6,015 nt of DNA from Planctomycetota bacterium (lineage in GTDB: Bacteria > Planctomycetota > UBA1135), in assembly GCA_003501525.1 (NCBI GenBank), contig DNPI01000114.1, positions 16,700-22,714 of the forward strand. Reading direction: 5' to 3'. The notes under the pieces were generated by a model. The model made no database searches. It saw nothing but the letters and a program-made list of their open reading frames with translations, and had not been told where the DNA came from. Positions 1 through 6,015 of this stretch are shown here, in pieces. The number at the start of each line of letters is the position of its first letter. The first letter of the stretch is position 1. A program made the position numbers and the translations under genes.

Positions 1-938
1 ACGAGAAGCTCAGCGGCACCTAGCCCTTCCAACTCTGTCAACCAAGCCACTATCTGCTTCCCTACTGCTTGAGTAGCTTCCTCTGCATCAGTATGGGCAC
101 CACCAATAGGTTCAGGGATAATTGTGTCAATAATCCCAAACTTCTTGAGATCGGAAGCTGTCAGCTTCAAAGCTTCCGCAGCCTTTTCTTTGCCCTCAGA
201 GCTACGCCAAAGGATGCTCGCGCAGCCTTCAGGAGAAATCACTGAATACCAAGAGTTTTCCAACATCCCAATGCGGTCGCCGACAGCAATTCCAAGAGCT
301 CCACCAGATCCTCCCTCTCCTATTACAACGACAACAATTGGGACTTTGACGTCAAACATCTCATAAATGTTCTCTGCGATTGCTCGAGCTTGGCCACGTT
401 CCTCCGCCCCAACTCCAGGATAGGCTCCAGGTGTATTAACAAAGGCCACCACAGGCAGATTCATACGCTCAGCAAGTTTCATCTTCCGCAGCGCCTTTCG
501 ATACCCCTCAGGGTGTGAAGACCCGAAATTGCACTCCAATCGCCCCTTAGTCGTACGCCCCTTGCGCTGCCCAACCACTAAAACTTTTTTGCCACTTAGT
601 GTCGCAAGACCTGTAACCATCGCTCTATCATCCCCGAAAAATCCATCTCCGTGAAGTTCGACAAAATCATCACACAGCGCACGAATGTAGTCAGTCGTAA
701 GCGGCCGATTTGGGTGACGAGCGACTTGGACTCGCTCCCAAGGAGAAAGATTGGAATAGGTATCTTTCGTCAAACGAGCAAGCCTGTCTCGGTAAAATTC
801 GATCTCCTCCGAGAGGTCATGCGATGTACGCTCAGCCAAATCCTCCAGCTCAAGCAGCCTTGAGCGCACCTCCTCCAACGGCTCCTCAAAAGAGAGAGCT
901 GTGTGCCCTTCGGTTTTCTTTTGTTTTTTTTTGGCCAT
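1..938 (-). CDS. accA: Acetyl-CoA carboxylase carboxyltransferase subunit alpha, partial at the left edge
   Basis: With the beta subunit AccD, AccA forms the cytoplasmic carboxyltransferase that moves the carboxyl group from carboxybiotin to acetyl-CoA, giving malonyl-CoA for fatty-acid synthesis. Reading the minus strand from ATG at 938 gives 312 uninterrupted codons plus two bases to the edge. The E. coli protein is about 319 aa, so only the last few residues are probably missing. After a lysine-rich start (residues 1-8) comes the usual helical N-terminal part, LSFEEPLEEVRSRLLELEDL (15-34). The crotonase-fold core follows, with SSHPEGYRKAL (140-150), NTPGAYPGVGAEERGQ (168-183), the glycine-rich GEGGSGGAL (207-215) and SPEGCASILW (235-244). 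These match the family closely. No other ATG, GTG or TTG lies in frame between 938 and 1016, which fixes the start. The Shine-Dalgarno match is weak (GGAAAAG directly before the ATG). The gene is divergent from purL. accD is not in the window. Confidence 0.97.
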   Translation of the reverse strand, partial: MAKKKQKKTEGHTALSFEEPLEEVRSRLLELEDLAERTSHDLSEEIEFYRDRLARLTKDTYSNLSPWERVQVARHPNRPLTTDYIRALCDDFVELHGDGFFGDDRAMVTGLATLSGKKVLVVGQRKGRTTKGRLECNFGSSHPEGYRKALRKMKLAERMNLPVVAFVNTPGAYPGVGAEERGQARAIAENIYEMFDVKVPIVVVVIGEGGSGGALGIAVGDRIGMLENSWYSVISPEGCASILWRSSEGKEKAAEALKLTASDLKKFGIIDTIIPEPIGGAHTDAEEATQAVGKQIVAWLTELEGLGAAELL

Positions 939-1016
939 CTTTTCCAGGGAGTCGTGGAAGGCCCCCTTGTGAAACCCTAGGATACCCCGCTCCCGGTTAG
1001 ATAAGCTAACTTCCAG
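939..1016. promoter_or_regulatory. Divergent intergenic region between accA and purL
   Basis: These 78 bases separate the two divergent start codons, so promoters for both genes should lie here or overlap the starts. I could not match a convincing -35/-10 pair in either direction. TTGTGA at 967-972 resembles a -35 box, but no -10-like hexamer sits 16-18 bases downstream; the A/T-rich TAGATA at 998-1003 is 25 bases away. A small inverted repeat lies at 996-1010. The regulatory role is inferred from gene orientation only. Confidence 0.45.
996..1010. repeat. Short perfect inverted repeat directly upstream of purL
   Basis: GTTAG (996-1000) and CTAAC (1006-1010) are perfect inverted arms of five bases around the spacer ATAAG. 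A G-T pair (995/1011) could extend the stem by one. It ends six bases before the purL ATG, where a Shine-Dalgarno sequence would normally sit. It could be a small operator or an RNA hairpin at the ribosome entry site, but arms this short also arise by chance. Confidence 0.3.
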
Positions 1017-3905
1017 ATGAAACAAGACGCTTGGCGAGTCGAGCTTGAGCCCAGATCAGGACAACCCGATCCTGTTGGCGAAAATGCACGTAAAGCACTG
1101 GCCAACAGAGGCTTGGAATCGGAATCTGAGATTCGATTTGCTCGCGGGTATCTGCTACCTGGGCGTTTGGATAGAGAGCAGGTGATTACGATTGCCCAGC
1201 GCCTTCTTGCGGATCCTGTGGCTGAAGAAATTCTCATCTTCGAACCCAATCAAATCCCCGAAGATGGAAAGCAGAGACTTGTCGTACGCCGAATGCCCGG
1301 AGTTGCTGATCCGGAAGGGGCATCAGCCTCTCAGGCACTGGCACTACTTGAAATACCACTCACAAATGGAGAAACCGTCGAAAGCCTTCGATGTTTTCGA
1401 AGCCTGGAGCCTCAAGACTCCAATGATTTCCTCAAAGTCGCATCACGCGCTTTAGCCAACCCGACTATCGAACAAGTTTCCCTCGCGGACTCTCCAATTC
1501 GACTTCGAGCTACCCCTGATTATCTTCCAAGCACGCGCAAAGAAATCCCTATGCGCCGATTAAAAGATGATGAGCTCTCTGCACTTTCCAGCAGCATGGG
1601 CCTTGCCCTTTCGCGCGAAGAGATGAGAGCAATTCAAGATTTCTTTATACAAGAAGAACGGGAACCTACTGACATCGAGCTGGAAACTCTCGCCCAAACC
1701 TGGTCTGAACACTGCAAGCACAAAACCCTCACTGGACCTGTGCGTTTGAGAGTAAGCGGCGCCGACGGGGCCTTAGAAAGGGAAAAGGTATATGACAATC
1801 TCCTAAAGGAAACCGTTTTTGAAGTCACCCGGCGACTGTCTCCAGAGTGGTGCTGGAGCGTTTTCTCCGACAACGCCGGAGTTGTTGCTTTAACCGAAGA
1901 TGTAGGCATCGCGGTCAAGGTCGAGACCCACAACCACCCAAGCGCCCTTGACCCCTACGGAGGCGCCGGCACTGGCATAGGCGGAGTGATTCGTGACATC
2001 TTGGGAACAGGTCTCGGTGCCCGGCCCTTTGCGGCAACTGACGTTTTCTGCGTAGGGTTGGCTGGAAACGATTCTGCAGAAAGGCCAGCTGGAACGCTCC
2101 ACCCTGACCGAATCCTAGAAGGTGTAGTTGCAGGGGTTAGGGACTACGGGAATCGGATGGGCATTCCGACTGTTTCCGGGACAGTGATTAGACACCCTGG
2201 CTATATCGCCAACCCTTTAGTCTTTGCCGGCTGCATTGGTGAAATTCCTCGAGACAAAGTTGAAAAGGAAACGCGCCCCGGCGATTTTATTGTTGCGGTA
2301 GGTGGCCGAACTGGTCGGGACGGAATCCATGGAGCAACATTTTCTTCAGAAGCCCTTCATGAAGAGTCCGAGACTGTAGATGCTGCAGCGGTGCAAATCG
2401 GAGACCCAATCACCGAAAAGACCGTTTTAGACATACTTATTGAAGCTCGGGACAAGGGTCTCTTTCGTTCTGTTACAGACTGCGGCGCTGGAGGATTCTC
2501 TTCGGCAGTCGGCGAAATGGGAGAAGAATGTGGCGCCGAGGTTAATCTTTCGGCCGCTCCTCTCAAATACCCGGGGCTTTCGTACTGGGAAGTTTGGATA
2601 TCAGAAGCCCAGGAACGAATGGTGTTTGCGGTTCCTCCAGAATCACTCGAAGAGCTACAAAGTCTATGTCAACTCCACGGAGTCGAAGCCACTTCCTTGG
2701 GCACTTTCACCGATACCGGCCGGCTAGTTTTGAAATGGGAAGGGGAAGAAGTTGGCAACCTGCCAATGGAATTCCTTCACGGGGGCGTTCCTCAGCCTGA
2801 AAGGCTGGCAACCTGGCGCTGCCTCGGCCTTGAGACGACCGCTTGGCCTGAATCAATCGACGAAAAGGGCACGCTTTTAAAAGTGTTAAGCCACCCTTCT
2901 GTCGTTTCCAAGGAATGGGTCGTTCGTCAATACGACCATGAGGTCCAAGGAGGCACCGTGCTCAAGCCATATCAAGGGGAACGAGGGACAGGCCCGGGAG
3001 ACGGAACCGTGGTTAAACCTGACATCAGCCGCAAAGAAGGGGTCGCCATCGGCTGCGGGATCGCCATCCGGGTCGCCGAGCTAGACCCTTGGTCAGGAGC
3101 GGCAAATGCCGTTGACGAGGCAATGAGAAATATTGTCGTAGCCGGAGGAGACCCTCATCGCACGGCTCTTCTTGACAACTTTTGCTGGGGAGACTGCCGC
3201 AAACCTGACCGCCTAGGCTCATTAACCCTAGCGGCCGAGGGATGCCACGATGCTGCTCTTGCCTTTGGTGCTCCTTTTATTAGCGGAAAAGATTCGCTGA
3301 ACAACGAATATCGAGTTGGCGGAGATGAAGTTTCGATTCCACCAACACTGCTCTGTACCGCAGTAGCGCCCCTCCAAGACACTTCACTTGCCGTGGGAAC
3401 CCAGCTCCGAACGCCCGGCAATCTACTCGTCCTCCTCGGGGTCACGAACAGCAACGGCGGCGGGTCGGTCGCCTCCGAAATTCTTGGCTTGGGTGATTCG
3501 ATTCCCCCTAGCCCGGATTTAGAGATGGCGCCAACAATTATGGAGGCTCTGCATCGGGCAATTCAAAACAAGCTAATCGCTTCCGCGCATGACTTATCCG
3601 AGGGAGGGCTTGCGGCCGCAGCTAGCGAAATGACCCTCGGCTCGAACTATGGACTGAAACTTGACCTCGAGCGAATCCCTACGAACGAGTCCATACCCAG
3701 ATCAGGGCTGCTGTTTTCAGAAACCCCCACACGCTTCCTGCTCGAGGTAGAGCCCCAACACCTCTCTCGACTCGGTGACATCTTCAAAACTCTCCCCTGG
3801 GAGACAATAGGAGAGGTCCTTGGTAGCCCCATCCTGGATATCGTGGGGCAAGAGGCGATTGAAGTCGACCAACTCCGAGAAGCTAACCACGGAGCCGCCC
3901 CTTGA
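1017..3905 (+). CDS. purL: Phosphoribosylformylglycinamidine synthase, PurL subunit with two fused PurS-like domains
   Basis: This is the synthetase part of FGAM synthase: it converts FGAR to FGAM in the cytoplasm using ATP and ammonia supplied by PurQ. At 962 aa it is longer than Bacillus-type PurL (about 740) and shorter than the E. coli-type fusion with its own glutaminase (about 1,300). Residues 5-78 and 86-160 are two PurS-like repeats, each with a DP-V/E-G motif (DPVG 18-21, DPEG 98-101) and ending alike (RLLADPVAEE 62-71, RALANPTIEQ 144-153). A helical linker (about 165-230) leads to TWSEHCKHK (228-236), VETHNHPSA (302-310), YGGAGTGIGG (314-323), GRTGRDGIHGATFSS (430-444) and VTDCGAGG (486-493). 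The second half has YDHEVQGG (639-646), GKDSLNNEY (757-765) and SAHDLSEGGL (856-865). ATG 1017 is the only start after an in-frame stop at 1002-1004; it has no visible Shine-Dalgarno sequence. Its last four bases overlap purQ. Confidence 0.97.
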   Translation: MKQDAWRVELEPRSGQPDPVGENARKALANRGLESESEIRFARGYLLPGRLDREQVITIAQRLLADPVAEEILIFEPNQIPEDGKQRLVVRRMPGVADPEGASASQALALLEIPLTNGETVESLRCFRSLEPQDSNDFLKVASRALANPTIEQVSLADSPIRLRATPDYLPSTRKEIPMRRLKDDELSALSSSMGLALSREEMRAIQDFFIQEEREPTDIELETLAQTWSEHCKHKTLTGPVRLRVSGADGALEREKVYDNLLKETVFEVTRRLSPEWCWSVFSDNAGVVALTEDVGIAVKVETHNHPSALDPYGGAGTGIGGVIRDILGTGLGARPFAATDVFCVGLAGNDSAERPAGTLHPDRILEGVVAGVRDYGNRMGIPTVSGTVIRHPGYIANPLVFAGCIGEIPRDKVEKETRPGDFIVAVGGRTGRDGIHGATFSSEALHEESETVDAAAVQIGDPITEKTVLDILIEARDKGLFRSVTDCGAGGFSSAVGEMGEECGAEVNLSAAPLKYPGLSYWEVWISEAQERMVFAVPPESLEELQSLCQLHGVEATSLGTFTDTGRLVLKWEGEEVGNLPMEFLHGGVPQPERLATWRCLGLETTAWPESIDEKGTLLKVLSHPSVVSKEWVVRQYDHEVQGGTVLKPYQGERGTGPGDGTVVKPDISRKEGVAIGCGIAIRVAELDPWSGAANAVDEAMRNIVVAGGDPHRTALLDNFCWGDCRKPDRLGSLTLAAEGCHDAALAFGAPFISGKDSLNNEYRVGGDEVSIPPTLLCTAVAPLQDTSLAVGTQLRTPGNLLVLLGVTNSNGGGSVASEILGLGDSIPPSPDLEMAPTIMEALHRAIQNKLIASAHDLSEGGLAAAASEMTLGSNYGLKLDLERIPTNESIPRSGLLFSETPTRFLLEVEPQHLSRLGDIFKTLPWETIGEVLGSPILDIVGQEAIEVDQLREANHGAAP
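3891..3894 (+). promoter_or_regulatory. Ribosome binding site supporting the TTG start of purQ
   Basis: GGAG lies inside the purL 3' end, seven bases before the TTG at 3902. The spacing is normal for a Shine-Dalgarno site and supports TTG as the real start, because no ATG or GTG is available before the conserved first strand of PurQ. Confidence 0.6.
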
Positions 3906-4684
3906 GACCACGAGTTCTGCAACTATTCACAGCCGGAGTGAATTGCGACCGAGAACTCCGCCACGCGTTTGAACTCGCTGGCGCCCAGGTATCCGATGTC
4001 CACATCAGATCACTTGCCGAAACCCCGTCTCTCCTTCGCGAATGCGACATGTTTGCGATACCCGGTGGGTTTACTTATGGAGACGACCTTGGTGCAGGGC
4101 GAATCCTCTCTCTTGAGTTGCACAAATTCCTAGGCGACGCACTCTTTGAACACAGAGAAAAAGACGGTAGCGTTTTCGGAGTCTGCAATGGTTTCCAAGT
4201 TCTCGTAAAAGCCGGGTTGCTCCCGGGCCTGGATGGGGTACAGGCTTCACTAACCTGGAACCAGTCCCATCGATTTGAATGCAGGTGGACCCGGCTCATT
4301 CCATCCCCTGCAGTTCGGCATTTGATTCCTGGCGGCGATTTCCTCCCCGCCCCAGCGGCACACGCAGAGGGACGCTTGGTACTAGGCAACGCCGAAGCCG
4401 ACATCGCAGCTCTAGAGGAATCCGACTGCATCGCTCTTCGCTACGCCGATGCGAATGGCAATCCAACAACCGAATACCCTGATTGCCCCAATGGCAGCAC
4501 AGAGGCGATTGCAGGGCTCTTGTCACCTTGCGGCCGCGTCCTCGGCCTGATGCCTCATCCAGAACGCAATCTCTCCACTGAACACCTACCGGATAGAGGC
4601 GCCGGAAAATGGGGTCACGGAGGCGAAGGAGTCGATTTCTTTAAAGGCTTGCTTGCGCCCTACGCAACGCAAACACCCGGCTAA
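3902..4684 (+). CDS. purQ: Phosphoribosylformylglycinamidine synthase, glutaminase subunit PurQ
   Basis: PurQ is a class I glutamine amidotransferase. It hydrolyses glutamine and passes the ammonia to PurL for FGAM formation. The 260 aa are slightly longer than Bacillus PurQ (about 227). The catalytic triad can be read directly: Cys95 in the nucleophile elbow FGVCNGFQV (92-100), and His219 and Glu221 in LMPHPER (216-222). Other family signatures are GVNCDRELRHAFELAGA (12-28), IPGGFTYGDDLGAGRIL (53-69), the AHAEGRL segment (153-159) and PNGS (196-199). The start is TTG at 3902, overlapping the purL stop as TTGA (3902-3905). With this start the first beta strand PRVLQLF begins at residue 3, as expected, and a GGAG lies seven bases upstream. 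The overlap suggests translational coupling, which would suit two subunits of one complex. The gene ends with TAA, and a 40-base gap leads to the next gene. Confidence 0.96.
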   Translation: MRPRVLQLFTAGVNCDRELRHAFELAGAQVSDVHIRSLAETPSLLRECDMFAIPGGFTYGDDLGAGRILSLELHKFLGDALFEHREKDGSVFGVCNGFQVLVKAGLLPGLDGVQASLTWNQSHRFECRWTRLIPSPAVRHLIPGGDFLPAPAAHAEGRLVLGNAEADIAALEESDCIALRYADANGNPTTEYPDCPNGSTEAIAGLLSPCGRVLGLMPHPERNLSTEHLPDRGAGKWGHGGEGVDFFKGLLAPYATQTPG

Positions 4685-4713
4685 ACGACTAAAGAAAAAG
4701 ACGGAATAAGCCG

Positions 4714-4722
4714 AAGGAAAGG
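4714..4722 (+). promoter_or_regulatory. Ribosome binding site that decides the GTG start at 4725
   Basis: AAGGAAAGG lies just before the GTG at 4725. Its first AAGG core ends seven bases from the start codon, good Shine-Dalgarno spacing. The next in-frame ATG, at 4806, has no such sequence before it, so the GTG is preferred. An in-frame TAA at 4707-4709 rules out a longer product. Confidence 0.65.
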
Positions 4723-4724
4723 CG

Positions 4725-6015
4725 GTGAAAGACCGACCCTACCTCCTGGCCGCTCTCGAGGACCTAGATCGCCGTCTACGGTGTTCGTGGTCACGTTTAC
4801 TGCCAATGACCTCTGACTTGCAAGGTTACAAGGAGGAGTGGGAATCTTCTTTTTCCGGCGAAATATATCCGTCTAGAAAAGATGACCTCTTGCGCGCTGC
4901 TAGTGCAGCGGAACCACTATTAGTTGGCGATTACCATGCCGTTAGTAGACCACAAAATAGATTAGGGAACCTCCTTAACGAAATAGAGTGGGAGGGAGGA
5001 ATGGGTCTGATATTGGAATTGCTACCAGCCCCCCTCCTCTTGCCAGCAAGTGAGATTCTCGCGAATCCAAAACTTCTCCTTATTGACGGTCGATCCGTTG
5101 CCGACACTTACAAGAAATCTCTGTCCGCTATCGCATCACGTGGCGGCCTTGTCGCCGGAGCTTGGGTTAATGGGAACGCTCAGCACCGCGACGCCGTTGC
5201 GGCACAGTTGTGGCACCGCTTAAACAAAATCAAAGACAATCGGCACTGGACTCTCTTTTTTGGAGATTGGCACTTGGCAGAGAAGCATCTGCCTAAGGCC
5301 CTACGAGAAAAAGGAGCAAAACCAACCGTTATCCACCAGTCCCCAGAGCCCCTCTGGAGCCGAAGACCTAAAGATTGTCGTGAATCAATTCTGAAATTGA
5401 ACAGCAATAATTGGGCGTGGATTCACTCTCACCCGCTTGGTCACTGGGCCGAAGCCGTGCAATATCAAAATGCCTTTGGAAGCTCCGCTTCAATAGAAAC
5501 AGCAGAAAGCCTGTGCGAGGACATCTGTGAAGCCCTCGTCAAACATTTAGGATTACCCGCCCCTTCGGCTGCTCCTGGAATCCGTTCCAGCGATGAATGG
5601 CCAGAATTTCTAGCTTCAATGCCAACTTGGTCCAGGCTTCCCTTTCAAGCTAATAAAAAGCCAGAGATAGCAATCTATCACCCCAGCAATTGCCAAACAT
5701 GGTGCCCAAGGACCCCAACACTCAACAATCTCCTTGAGAGTGCCGCCTGGGCTATATCGGAACAGAATCATTCAGAAACAGAATTAAACTGGGTTAGGCA
5801 AGCTCACCGCGTAGCATTCCGAAGAATGCTGGCCTCTCTCTTTAACCCCTTCCTAATTCCCTGCAGCAAAGACTCTCTGGCCAGGCAACTCTTCGGGCAA
5901 AAAGAAAAAACGTATCTTTCCCCTACCCACTCTGCTTTTAACTACTTAATGGTTGAGAATTTAGGCCATCATGCAGGCGCAGAAATATCCAGAGAAAGTG
6001 AGCTAAGCATATCGG
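4725..6015 (+). CDS. ChaN-family (haem-binding uptake, Tiki-fold) protein, partial at the right edge
   Basis: From GTG at 4725 the frame stays open for 430 codons to the edge, so the C terminus is missing. The N-terminal half resembles the ChaN/DUF399 family of the TraB/Tiki superfamily. Residues 65-84 (LLVGDYHAVSRPQNRLGNLL) match the family's first 'GD-H' motif followed by a helix with Q. ILELLPA (96-102) fits the strand carrying the conserved Glu (E98). LFFGDWHLAEKHLP (177-190) is a close match to the second motif, typically GDLHLAPxHLP, and VIHQSPEPLW (202-211) to the strand after it. The stretch between E98 and AIASRGGLVAG (135-145) looks shorter than usual. Residues 360-382 (FRRMLASLFNPF within them) may match a C-terminal helical extension in longer relatives. 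Campylobacter ChaN is a haem-binding outer-membrane lipoprotein of about 270 aa. Here there is no signal peptide, lipobox or membrane segment, so a cytoplasmic location is likely. Substrate and function are unknown. It probably shares a transcript with purL-purQ. Confidence 0.72.
   Translation, partial: MKDRPYLLAALEDLDRRLRCSWSRLLPMTSDLQGYKEEWESSFSGEIYPSRKDDLLRAASAAEPLLVGDYHAVSRPQNRLGNLLNEIEWEGGMGLILELLPAPLLLPASEILANPKLLLIDGRSVADTYKKSLSAIASRGGLVAGAWVNGNAQHRDAVAAQLWHRLNKIKDNRHWTLFFGDWHLAEKHLPKALREKGAKPTVIHQSPEPLWSRRPKDCRESILKLNSNNWAWIHSHPLGHWAEAVQYQNAFGSSASIETAESLCEDICEALVKHLGLPAPSAAPGIRSSDEWPEFLASMPTWSRLPFQANKKPEIAIYHPSNCQTWCPRTPTLNNLLESAAWAISEQNHSETELNWVRQAHRVAFRRMLASLFNPFLIPCSKDSLARQLFGQKEKTYLSPTHSAFNYLMVENLGHHAGAEISRESELSIS

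Noticed and set aside
942..959. TTCCA...TGGAA inverted repeat covering the weak accA ribosome site
   Set aside because: The arms are five bases with an eight-base loop, too weak to call a regulatory hairpin without conservation data.
976..981. CCTAGG palindrome in the divergent intergenic region
   Set aside because: A single six-base palindrome is expected by chance and is not part of any larger symmetry I could see.
124..1000. Plus-strand open frames at 124-366, 651-863 and 710-1000
   Set aside because: They lie opposite accA, whose minus-strand frame is unbroken and matches its family along its whole length. Their translations resemble no protein I know.
977..3922. Several 65-99 aa open frames on both strands across purL
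   Set aside because: All fall within the continuous purL frame, have no recognisable motifs, and are explained by chance open frames in a well-conserved gene.
4075..4526. A 118 aa minus-strand frame and two shorter frames across purQ
   Set aside because: They overlap the core of purQ including its conserved motifs, and their low-complexity Arg/Ser-rich products look like shadow translation.
5180..5407. A 75 aa minus-strand frame
   Set aside because: It lies opposite the GDWHLAEKHLP segment of the ChaN-like gene, whose frame is open throughout, and has no ribosome site or motif of its own that I can see.
1..6015. CRISPR arrays, tRNA or rRNA genes, insertion sequences, attachment sites
   Set aside because: No regularly spaced repeats, no tRNA-like cloverleaf with a CCA-type end, no transposase motifs and no flanking repeats were seen. 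Coding genes fill nearly all of the window.

Overview
The window holds ordinary bacterial core metabolism plus one less familiar gene. The protein sequences suggest a member of the Planctomycetota or a related deep-branching lineage. The main reason is the shape of the purine genes: a long PurL carrying two PurS-like domains at its N terminus, with the glutaminase PurQ as a separate gene. This combination, and the 'ARGYLL' wording of the first domain, resemble planctomycete PurL proteins as I remember them. This is inference from recall, not a database result. Base composition looks balanced, a little above half G+C by eye, and is even across the window. Nothing suggests recent transfer or a mobile element.

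Layout. Positions 1-938, minus strand: accA, the alpha subunit of acetyl-CoA carboxylase carboxyltransferase, running off the left edge a few residues before its expected end. Positions 939-1016: a 78-base divergent intergenic region between the accA and purL starts, with a small inverted repeat and no promoter I can call. Positions 1017-3905, plus strand: purL (962 aa), with a PurS-PurS-PurL layout. Positions 3902-4684, plus: purQ (260 aa), overlapping purL by four bases and starting on TTG. After a 40-base purine-rich gap, positions 4725-6015, plus: a gene open at the right edge whose first 210 or so residues look like the ChaN/Tiki-fold family, without a signal peptide.

How the genes work together. 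PurL and PurQ form formylglycinamidine ribonucleotide (FGAM) synthase, step four of purine synthesis. PurQ makes ammonia from glutamine and PurL uses it with ATP to convert FGAR to FGAM. The PurS function, a separate small subunit in Bacillus-type complexes, appears to be built into PurL here. The overlap suggests coupled translation of the two subunits. The ChaN-like gene is probably in the same transcript, but its job there is unknown. AccA belongs to a separate, divergent unit for fatty-acid synthesis. I found no RNA genes, CRISPR array, insertion sequence, origin or clear terminator, and no convincing evidence of a wholly new system. The ChaN-like protein is the part least explained by known biology.
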